Origin: Aplectana chamaeleonis
Taxonomy: Eukaryota; Nematoda; Chromadorea; Rhabditida; Cosmocercidae
Assembly: GCA_029168955.1 (NCBI GenBank)
Contig: JAPDOI010000902.1
Location: 1 to 64,000 of the forward strand
Direction: 5' to 3'
Length of the DNA stretch: 64,000 nt
Shown one piece after another: positions 55,553-64,000 of this stretch (the stretch's first letter is position 1; every line of letters starts with the position of its first letter). The notes beneath the pieces were generated by a model. It ran no database searches. It worked only from the letters and a program-made list of their open reading frames with translations, and was not told the origin of the DNA. The position numbers were made by a program, and so were the translations under genes.

Positions 55553-58200
55553 GCCGTACTCTTAGAGAATCCCCGCGGTTGTTCACGGATAGAATCCACT
55601 CGGTTTCTGATAGGAGCCGAGAGGATACTAGCATGGGACTATCGCGGAACGTTCGCGAGAATCTGCCAGTCTCAAACGAGCGTACCGCGTTCGTTCATCG
55701 ATGCTCCTGCGGTGCTCCATCGCGGAACCGCAGGGAATCGAACTCGAACGCTAACGTCGGACAGAGAACGAAATTCTCATGCCGTAATATAGCGTGTTTT
55801 AGTGTGTCGATTGCGTCCAACACTGCTCATTCTACGACATCATGGAAAAAATTTACCACAATGTTCATTTAACTTGCCTGGTACACACTGAAACTCAGCC
55901 TAAATTGAAATGTTTTGCCATTCTAATCTTCTTATACGTACATTATCATGTAACTTATGTTTTCTTCTGAAATAAAACAAGGAAGTTTAGGAATGAATTA
56001 TCCGAGGTAGCAAAAATTTCCATGATGTCGTAGAATGAGTAGTGTTGACGCAATCGATACATCAAAAACACGCTATTTCACGGCATGAGAAACTCGTTTC
56101 TGTCCGACGTAACAAAACGTTTTTAGCAGCCGGGATTCTGTGTTACCGTAACCCAATTCGCCGTGGAGCGCGTAATGATATCATCGAGCGCCAGCGTCGC
56201 ACCTAAGTGGTATTTTAGACTGAGATCAGCCACGGGGAGTGTTTTTGTTTTGAAACTGAGGGTATTCATCATCTACATTGTATTATTACGTATTTAGAGC
56301 GCATTTCAGTGTTTTTCTTGCTTGTATCCCTTCACTTAAAGGCAGTGTTCACGATAATCTTCGATTTTGAGATTAATCGCTAAATCGATTGTTTGGCCCC
56401 CGAGTAGAACTGAAATGGCGAAGAAACCGAGAAAAACGCACCAGAAGGGCATGAAATCCCCTGGGCATCAGCCCGCTCTAAGTATCAATGGAACTGTTCG
56501 TTGTGACAATGAAATCTTTGTGACCTGTCTTTTGCAATTTCCATTCTGTGTCGCTCTGTTCTTTGTTTGGGGCCCTAACTAATACTGTTTTGCCCAAAAT
56601 ATTCTTCCATTTTCGATTAGTCCCTTTTTTTACCGGTGACAACCACCGTGAACATGTTCATCCAACCAGACAACTATTCCATGTTATAGAATAGTGTCAC
56701 TGAAATAAGACGAATTAGTGCGTTTCTCGCCGCTTCTTCGTGATTTTGATAATACTTGGTTGCCATCGCATTGTTTTGAGTGGAAAACTTGGACACGAGA
56801 ATCACCGTGAACACTGCCTTTAAAAAGCTGTGTTCTTTTGAATTGCTTCATATACCTTTCTCTTATTATTTCTATTTGAATCGATCCATTTCTTAAATCC
56901 ACGGTTCAACATAACAATTTTCACATCAGTCGAGGTCTTTATATGTGATCTGCTGGAACTATAACGAATACGGATTCTCGCCCCTTGTTGTCAACTTGCT
57001 CGCTTACATCGCCAGCAAGGCCAAGTGTTTGACGCGCTCACCGTTTACGCTCTCAACAAAATAGAGTTTTCTTTTGTGTATGACTGTTACCTGAAATTGT
57101 GCTGTCGATTGCTTTCCAATTTGCTCTGTTTCTCACGATATCTATGTGCTATATCTAGGTACACCTTAATAAACACATATGGCTGATACATTCTTTCATG
57201 TAAACGCAGTTGTTTTCAACATGTCAATGCTGTAGTGACTTTTTCCGCTACCTCTAGTCACTACTTTTCACTCTTCGTGACTGAAAAAGAACTGCATCAT
57301 GACAGAGAAGTCGTACATACGTTCACTACGATTGACCATTCACGATCGCATATCTCATCACAAGAACGTGCTTTCCGAATGTCGAGTTCTCACCACAATA
57401 AGGAATGTCCGGACATATGCTTGATCGGAATGTTCTCCTTCCTACATTTGTATACAAGTTTCGTGGTCCGGGTGCAGCCGCACTTTAACACCATATCTGA
57501 ACCTTTGTTTGATAAAAAAGTTTGGTCTGCAATAGAAACCATGACTGTGAAAGATTTTCAGCAAGCTCGTTTTTCTAGTGCTGCGCGCATTCACATTTTT
57601 GGTAAGGTAATCATCGTTTGAATTAGTCCGGTATCGTGCCTACCGTTACTGCTAAGCAATATCAATTTTCATCTCAACATCCACCACTGTCATTTATCTG
57701 GGCCCAACAATCAGTTGCTGACGAGATGGACTCTAGAAAATAAGAAACGGTGGGCCAGCAAGCAATTCAAAAAGAACACAGCTTTGAGTAAAGGGATACA
57801 AGCAAGAAAAACACTGAAAATGCGCTCTAAATACCTAAGAATACAATGTAGATGATAAATACCCTCAGTTTCGAAACAAAAACACTCCCCGTGGCTGATC
57901 TCAGTCTAAATTACCACTTAGGTGCGACGCTGGCGCTCGATGATATCATTACGCGCTCTACGGCGAATGGGGTTACGGTAACAAAGAATCCCGGCTGCTA
58001 AAAAACGTTTTGTGTCCGACGTTAACGTTTGAGTGGGAATCGAGCCCGGAGCTGTCGCGGAACGATCACGAAATTCTACCAGTCTCAGCCTGAGGGCGTA
58101 TCGCGTCTATACATGGATGGATTCGGGGTGTAACATCGCAGAACCGCGATGAGGAAAGCTTGGAGCTATCGCGGAACGATCGTTAGATTCTGCCAGCCCC
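55553..58200. repeat. Complex foldback with nested palindrome and TTAA insertion
   Basis: Main arms: left about 56060-56335 continuing at 56824-56847, right about 57752-58045. Shared blocks are GGGAGTGTTTTTGTTT, GCGCCAGCGTCGCACCTAAG and CTGATCTCAG/CTGAGATCAG with flanks. A smaller palindrome (55752-55870 with 55995-56115) abuts the left arm. Outside the arms, related direct blocks occur (TATCGCGGAACG...TCTGCCAG at about 55640, 58055 and 58165). The loop (56848-57751) has a short open frame ending LAYIASKAKCLTRS (to about 57063) with AATAAA near 57168, and a 128-codon frame at 57235-57621; neither is recognised. Confidence 0.8.
56336..56823. mobile_element. TTAA-type MITE with GGCAGTG ends, copy 2
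   Basis: Left end TTAAAGGCAGTGTTCACG, right end CGTGAACACTGCCTTTAA, so the TTAA target is duplicated. It interrupts the left arm of the foldback between CCCTTCAC and AAAGCTGTG. The right arm retains the uninterrupted equivalent CCTTTACTCAAAGCTGTG (complement of 57779-57797). Confidence 0.9.
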
Positions 58201-58372
58201 CACTCCTTTGGTCGTATTCGCCAACAACCCGCCGAGGGTAGTCGAAGGGAAGCAGAAGGGATGATACCGCGCGCGGCAGAGGAACAGATCAGCCCATCTT
58301 ACACTATGTTAGATGGAAATGCAAGTGTTTCGTATCGATATCACTGCGAAAAGATAAAGATTTCATCGCGAA

Positions 58373-59026
58373 GTGACCATTCTTAAGCGAGGCGATGCGA
58401 AAAATTCCGGCGGTCGCGAGGGAAGCCAAGGGAGGCGAGGGGTGGCCGCGGAGCGCGTATTCTGCACTGAAATTTCACCTTATATTCCGTCGACTACCCG
58501 GCGGGTTGATGGCGAATACGACCCTGATCGTACCGCGTCCTATCATTCATGCCCTCTTGCTGTTTCATCCGAACGATTGTTGGCAATCGGATCAACACGA
58601 GTTTATAAGGCATTTCCCGTGCCGTATTTCAATACGCTGCTTAACAAATCTGCACATCATGGGAACGAAGGACGGGGGGGGGAACACTCACGGCACCATC
58701 TTGGATCGCGGGTGCACCGCGGTACTAGCGCGGTAAACTTGGTAACGATCGCGCTACAATCACGGCACCATCTTGGATCGCGGGTGCATCACGGTACTAG
58801 CGCGAAAGATTCTCTCAGAGTAGGCCGTGATCCGTGTCACCCGATGAATAGCGCAGGGCCACACGAAGATGAAACAGGAGTTCGGGACCCGTTGCTGGTC
58901 ATCCGAAAAAGCTGTGCGGGATACCCTCGAGAGTGCGCAGGGGACCGGGACCTTTCCTCGTTTGCCCATCGCTCATGTTCTGCGCTTCCAGTGGCCTTTT
59001 CCCAGCCTACTATTCATTTCTCATAA
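58373..59026 (+). CDS. Unrecognised 217-codon open frame
   Basis: The longest open frame not explained by a known repeat, in GC-rich sequence. It includes a 72-bp tandem duplication (24 codons, RHHLGSRVHRGTSA twice) at 58689-58832. No domain, signal peptide or membrane segment is evident, and GC-rich sequence lengthens open frames, so it is probably not a gene. Confidence 0.15.
   Translation: MTILKRGDAKNSGGREGSQGRRGVAAERVFCTEISPYIPSTTRRVDGEYDPDRTASYHSCPLAVSSERLLAIGSTRVYKAFPVPYFNTLLNKSAHHGNEGRGGEHSRHHLGSRVHRGTSAVNLVTIALQSRHHLGSRVHHGTSAKDSLRVGRDPCHPMNSAGPHEDETGVRDPLLVIRKSCAGYPRECAGDRDLSSFAHRSCSALPVAFSQPTIHFS
58689..58832. repeat. 72-bp tandem duplication
   Basis: CGGCACCATCTTGGATCGCG at 58691 recurs at 58763; the two units differ by a few substitutions. 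Confidence 0.9.
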
Positions 59027-59032
59027 AAATAG

Positions 59033-59238
59033 TATAGTGGAGTCCACCAAGGGTGTCTCATTTACTTATCAATAAGAAGCGGTCGGCTGGGGATCAATGT
59101 GCATGAATCCCATACCAGCACGCTCGATACTGATTGAGCGATTGCGGTTGTGCTGCAACGAGTTTCATGTTCATTGATCTCCAATCGACCGCTTCTCATT
59201 GATAAGTAAATGATACTCTCTTGGTGCACTCAACTATA
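59033..59238. mobile_element. Palindromic MITE, 206 bp, TA ends
   Basis: Ends TATAGTGGAGTCCACCAAGG and CTTGGTGCACTCAACTATA pair imperfectly. Inner arms pair well (CATTTACTTATCAATAAGAA / TTCTCATTGATAAGTAAATG). Fits a mariner-type MITE. Confidence 0.88.
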
Positions 59239-59672
59239 CGTGCCTTTCGTTGTCTTCATTGTAAACCCCTTGTTTACAACACCGTTAAGATAGGAAAGTG
59301 CTTGGATTTTCCAGGTTACCGCCTCCAATTCAACTTCTGTTTCTTGCGCGAAGCCGTCGGTTTATATAGCGGTTGTAATCAATGGAGCAACATATGCGCA
59401 GGAGTGAATCACAGCCACTTTTCTAAATCGGCACGTTTCTCACCTTCTGAATATTCAAGCGTCTTCTTCCTATCCTTTTCAGCCGTCATTTCATGAAGCA
59501 CTGCCCCCTTCCCAAATCAAACAACCGCCATGCGCCGCGGCACCCTTTAGATCTGCTCTAGCTCCTGGAGATCCTCTCTAGCTTATTTTCCAGAAAACAG
59601 ATAAAGCCTGTGGCCCCCGTCATAGCTGTGCATGAGTCGGCGTATCCAGCCCGGTCGATTTACACAGAAAGC

Positions 59673-60305
59673 ATTCCTGAAAGTTTAGGTTCCTGGCAAA
59701 GTGAAGATTTGGCATGGCCATAGAAATATACTCAGTTAAAAAGGGAAAATAAAAAAAAAATGAAAAAGGTTTTGAAATATTCCTGAGAACGATTTGGCGT
59801 AGAATAATTTGTTTTTCGGGAAATGAAGTGAAATAGTTGAAAGTATGATTTGGCAGTCGAGTTTGAACCAACTATTGATAAGAGTTGTGCAAAATGAGAA
59901 ATCGCCTTGTCTGTGCTTATCCGTAGAACATATAAAAGCGAAATCACGCGTGAAATGGGAAGCATCGAAATTTTTTCAGGAGCTGTAATGCGGCGGTCTT
60001 CACGTATTAGGTGAAGCAAAATCAACGCGTGATTTCGCTTTGATATGTTCTACGGATAAGCACAGACAAGGCAATCTATCGTTTTGCACAACTCTTATCA
60101 ATAGTTGGTTCAAACTCGACTGCTAAATCATACTTTCAACTATTTCACTTCATTTCCCGAAAAACAAATTATTCTACGCCAAGTCCTTCTCAGGAATATT
60201 TCAAAACCTTTTTTCATTTTTCTTTATTTTCCCTTTTTAACTGAGTATATTTCTATGGCCATGCCAAATCTTCACTTTTGCCAGGAACCTAAACTTTCAG
60301 GAATA
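59673..60305. mobile_element. Foldback element, satellite-linked family, copy 2
   Basis: Arms 59673 to about 59955 and about 60028-60305 are complementary. Ends are CCTGAAAGTTTAGGTTCCTG / CAGGAACCTAAACTTTCAGG. Inner blocks are GATTTGGCAGTCGAGTTTGA and CTTATCCGTAGAACATAT with their complements. The loop is about 70 bp. The satellite begins about 50 bp beyond its right end. Confidence 0.93.
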
Positions 60306-60379
60306 TCATTTATTTTTCCTAAAGGTTTCCTTTCTAACATGATTTATGCCTGGTGGTGTTAGATGAAAGTAAACCCACT

Positions 60380-60800
60380 GATGTCCTGCCCCCCCCCTTC
60401 TGTGAAGTCCTGCGCACTCCAACTGATGGCCTGCACACTTTCTTTGACGTCCTGCCCACGCCCACTGATGTCCTGTACACTTTCTATGATGTCCTGCACA
60501 CTTTCTATGATGTCCTGCACACTCCCACTAATGTCCTGCACCCTTTCACTGATGTCATACACACTTTCTATGAGGTGCTGCACACTCCCACTATAGTCCT
60601 GCACGCTCCCACTGATGTCCTGCACACTTTCTGTTCCATCTTGCACACTCGCACTGATGTTCTGCACAATTTCTACGGCGGTTCTGCGCACACCCATTTG
60701 AGTCCGGCACTTTCTACGGTGTCCAACGCACTCTCAATTGGGTCCCACACACTTTCTACGGCGTTCTGCGTACACCCATTTGGGTCACAAGCACGCTCCC
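60380..60800. repeat. 21-bp tandem repeat grading into 42-bp satellite
   Basis: From about 60405 to 60665 the period is 21 bp: GATGTCCTGCACACTTTCTA(T) and GATGTCCTGCACACTCCCAC(T), about twelve units. From 60666 the units become the ordinary satellite type (TTCTACGGCG, GTTCTGCGCACACCCATTTG). Confidence 0.92.
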
Positions 60801-61075
60801 GCCGATCATTTTCCGCAGGGCTACTTAACCCTCCTTCAAAAAATTTTATGAGCGTCAGCTTGGATATGAGCACATCGTAATAGCCAACAAACGTGTTTGC
60901 ACAATTTCAACCTCCTCATCCACTTCCCGGCGGCTTCTCGAAGAGAACGGTGTGTGAATGAATGCATACCGCTTCTCTGCCCTTTTATACCCAGCATGTT
61001 ATGAGCGTGTGTTATTGTTCGTTATCATAATTTGTTCAAGAATGGTTACGGTAGCCCTGCGGAAAAATGATCGGC
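60801..61075. repeat. Conserved array flank, copy 1
   Basis: GCCGATCATTTTCCGCAGGG onward to GAATGAATGCATACCGCT and CTCTGCCCTTTTATACC recurs downstream of the last array at 63810-64000. This shows a duplicated foldback + satellite + flank module. Confidence 0.9.
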
Positions 61076-62640
61076 ATGGGCGTGCTTCCCATTTGGGTCC
61101 CGCACACTTTCTACGGCGTCTTGCGCACTTTCACGTTGTCACCGCATCACTTTCTACGGCGTCCGGCGCACTCTCATTTGGGTCCCGCACACTTTCTACG
61201 GCGTTCTGCGCACGCCCATTTGGGTCCCGCACGCTTACGGCGTCCGGCGCACTCCCCACTTGGGTCCCGCATCGCTTTCACGGCGTGTGGCGCACTCTCA
61301 TTTTGGTCCCGCACACTTTCTACGGCGTCCAGCCCACTCCCACTTGACTCCCGCACACTTTCTACGGCGTCCGGCGCACTCCCACTTGGGTCCCGCACTT
61401 TTTCTACGACGTCCGACGCTCTCTCATTTGGGTCCCGCTCACTTTCTACGGCGTCCGGCACACACCCATTTGGGTCCCACACACTTACTGCGGCGTTCTG
61501 CGCACAGCCATTTGGGTCCCGCACACTTTATACGGCGTCCAGCGCACTCCCACGTGGGTCCCGCACACATTCTACGGCGTCCGGCACACTCTCATTTGGG
61601 TCCCGCACACTTTCTACGGCGTCCGGCGCACTCTCATTTGGGTTCCACACACTTTCTAGGGCGTTCTGCGCACACCCATTTGGGTCCCGCACACTTTCTA
61701 CGGCGTCCGGCGCACTCTCATTTGGGTTCCACACACTTTCTAGGGCGTTCTGCGCACACCCATTTGGGTCCCGCACACTTTCTACGGCGTCCGGCGCACA
61801 CCCATTTATGTCCCACACACTTTCTACGGCGTTATGCGCACACCCATTTAGGTCCCGCACACTTTCTACGGCGTCCGGCGCACTCCCACTTGGGTCCCGC
61901 ACTTTATCTACGGCGTTCTGCGCACACCCATTTGGGTCCCACACACTTTCTACGGCGTCCAGCCCACTCCCACTTGAGTCCCGCACACTTTCTACGGCGT
62001 CCGGCGCACTCCCACTTGGGTCCCGCACTTTTTCTACGGCGTCCGACGCTCTCTCATTTGGGTTCCACACACTTTCTAGGGCGTTCTGCGCACACCCATT
62101 TGGGTCCCGCACACTTTCTACGGCGTCTTGCGCACTTTCACGTTGTCACCGCACACTTTCTACGGCGTCCGGCACACTCTTATTTGGGTCCCGCACACTT
62201 TCTACGGCGTCCGGCGCACTCTCATTTGGGTCCCACACACTTTCTAGGGCGTTCCGCGAACACCCATTTGGGTCCCGCACACTTTCTACGGCGCTCTGCG
62301 CACACCCATTTGGGTCCCGCACACTTTCTACGGCGTCCGGCGCACTGCCACTTGGGTCCCGCTATTTTTCTACGGCGTTCTGCGCACACCCATTTGGGCC
62401 CCACACACTTTCTACGGCGTTCTGCGCACACCAATTTGGGTCCCGCACACTTTCTACGGCATCCGGCGCACTCCCACTTGGGTCCCGCACACTTTCTACG
62501 GCGTCCGGCGCATTCTCATTTGGGTTCCACACACTTTCTAGGGCGTTCTGCGCACACCCATTTGGGTCCCGCACACTTTCTACGGCGTCCGGCGCACTCC
62601 CACTTGTGTCCCGCACACTTTCTACGGCGTTCTGTGGCGC
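61076..62640. repeat. 42-bp satellite array, right block
   Basis: About 37 units with core GGTCCCGCACACTTTCTACG. Two unit types, GGCGTCCGGCGCACTCTCAT and GGCGTTCTGCGCACACCCAT, often alternate to form an 84-bp higher-order unit (for example 61615-61780). The continuous open frames of 462-570 codons across it reflect only the 14-codon period. Confidence 0.97.
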
Positions 62641-62971
62641 ACTTCTGAGTCACACCGTGCGGCGTTCCAAAAAGTACTTCCGAGATCCCGCCGTATTGAT
62701 TGAAGCGTTGCCCCGTCAAATCCTGAGCAAAAGCCTATCAGTAACGGTGTTTATTTCACTAGTTCATTTTTACGAATAAGTAAACGACGGACGGTTTAAA
62801 ATAACATGTTTTCGTGTTTTTGTCTTTCTTGACCCTCAATTTTGAGGTTCCGTAAAAATTGAGCAACCAACTTAAAATTTTGACAGGAGCTAGGTGCAAA
62901 CAAAACTAGATTCCTGGCCAAAAACGAGCTCTCTAGCTCAACGATAAGTGTTCCAACAAGATCGTGAACGC
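62641..62971. other. Array flank, no gene
   Basis: Sequence between the array end and the truncated foldback; no similarity recognised. Confidence 0.45.
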
Positions 62972-63503
62972 TGATTTTCGGGAAATGTAGTGAAATAGTT
63001 GAAAGTATGATTTGGCAGTCGAGTTTGAACCAACTATTGATAAGAGTTGTGCAAAACGAGAGATCGCATTGTATGAGCTTATCCGTAGAACATATCAAAG
63101 CAAAATCACGCGTGATATGGAACAAACAGTTGATTTTACTTTACCTAGTACGTGAAGACCGCGGCATTTCAGCTCCCGAACGAGCTTTTACTGCTTGCCT
63201 TATCACGCGTGATTTTGCTTCGATGTGTTCTACGGATAAGTTCATACAATGCGATCTCTCGTTTTGCACAACTCTTATGAATAGTTGGTTTAAACTCGAC
63301 TGCCAAATCATACTTTCAACTATTTCACTACATTTCCCGAAAATCAAATCATTCTACGCCAAATCGTTCTCAGGTATATTTCAAAACCTTTTTTTTCATT
63401 TTTCTTTACCTTCCCCTTTTAAGTGAGTATATTTCTAATTTTTTGAAAAAAATGGTCATGCCAAATCTTTACTTTTGCCAGGAACCTAAACTTTCAGGAA
63501 TTT
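62972..63503. mobile_element. Foldback element, satellite-linked family, copy 3, left arm truncated
   Basis: Begins inside the left arm (GATTTTCGGGAAATGTAGTG) and so lacks about 165 bp of outer arm. The right arm is complete to CAGGAACCTAAACTTTCAGG-type sequence. It is followed by the same link to the satellite (AACATGATTTATGCCTGATG) as copy 2. Confidence 0.9.
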
Positions 63504-63576
63504 CATTTATTTTTCCTAAAGGCTCCCTTTCTAACATGATTTATGCCTGATGGTGTTAATTCAAAGTAAACCCACT

Positions 63577-63800
63577 GATGCCCTGCCCCCCCCCTTCTAT
63601 GATCTCGTGCACACTCCCACTGATGTCCTGCACACTTTTTACGGCGTCCGGCGCACTCTCATTTGGGTCCCACACACTTTCTACGGCGTCCGGCGCACTC
63701 TCATTTGGGTCCCACACACTTTCTACGGCGTTCTGCGCACTCTCATTTGGGTCCCACACACTTTCTACGGCGTTCTGCGTACACCCATTTGGGTCACAAG
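63577..63800. repeat. Short satellite array, last block
   Basis: Three 21-bp type units (CTGATGTCCTGCACACTTTT and relatives) followed by about four 42-bp units of the CTCTCATTTGGGTCCCACAC type. Confidence 0.93.
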
Positions 63801-64000
63801 CACGCTCCTGCCGATCATTTTTTCCGCAGGGCTACCGTAACCCTCCTTTAAAAATTTTTCATGTGTCAGCTTGGATATGAGCACATCGTATTAGCCAACA
63901 ATCATGTTCGTACAAAATCGAACTCCTTAGCCACTTCCCAGCGGCTTCTCGAAGAGTGGTGTGTGAATGAATGCATACCGCTCCTCTGCCTTTTTATACC
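63801..64000. repeat. Conserved array flank, copy 2
   Basis: Matches 60795-61000 (TGGATATGAGCACATCGTA, GGCGGCTTCTCGAAGAG, GTGTGTGAATGAATGCATAC). Runs off the window. Confidence 0.9.

Noticed and set aside
61067..62779. 570-codon and 462-codon open frames
   Set aside because: They are the 42-bp satellite read through; the period is 14 codons and overlapping frames on both strands are equally open.

Overview
The window looks like repeat-dense chromatin from a nematode. Three things point there. Copies of the 22-nt nematode SL1 spliced leader occur twice (21/22 matches at 39758-39779 and 20/22 at 49158-49179, both on the minus strand). The only recognisable host gene, a seryl-tRNA synthetase, has small exons bounded by TTTCAG-type acceptors. 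The mobile elements are APE-type non-LTR retrotransposons, hAT elements, TTAA elements and long foldback elements. I cannot name the species. Almost every long open frame is either a retrotransposon piece or a by-product of satellite DNA.

Layout. 1-2660: a 42-bp satellite. 2790-4836: two converging non-LTR fragments. 6084-8997: a full-ended but internally deleted non-LTR element (copy B) with a 10-bp target-site duplication (TSD). 9601-13370: the 5' half of a seryl-tRNA synthetase gene (minus strand), with a repeat in one intron. 14040-16275: two 5'-truncated copies of the copy B family. 17264-25127: a composite element of this family (C1/E, TSD TTTCAGATA) containing a second full-ended copy, C2 (20826-24119, TSD AGGAAATGA). 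25534-29153: a foldback whose left arm holds an hAT element (25835-27648, TSD GTCTACAC). 29154-35432: GC-rich sequence, a 21-bp GC-rich repeat and more foldbacks. 37357-39779: a second non-LTR family (ORF1 plus endonuclease, most of the reverse transcriptase deleted) whose 5' end is exactly an SL1 sequence. 41620-46620: a decayed hAT-type transposase region. 46696-51767: a cluster of TIR and foldback elements, including a second hAT copy. 55070-59238: two TTAA elements and a complex foldback. 59673-64000: foldbacks joined to the same satellite as at the left end, here with an apparently older 21-bp form.

How the parts relate. The main retrotransposon family (A, B, C1/E, C2, F, G) has one deduced order: a 5' terminus, a 2A-like GVERNPGP motif, a PHD-type zinc finger, an APE endonuclease, a reverse transcriptase with YADD, a C-terminal CCHC-like finger, and a GCTGCAAAGAAGAAG tail. 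Every copy here is damaged. The most striking signals are the SL1 at the exact 5' end of a retrotransposon, the family-wide non-canonical 2A motif, the satellite that appears to have grown from a 21-bp unit and is physically linked to one foldback family, and two insertions proven by an empty site in the opposite arm of a palindrome. Many conserved frames, including the synthetase, are broken by 1-2 nt indels while amino-acid identity stays high, so part of the decay may be base-calling error.
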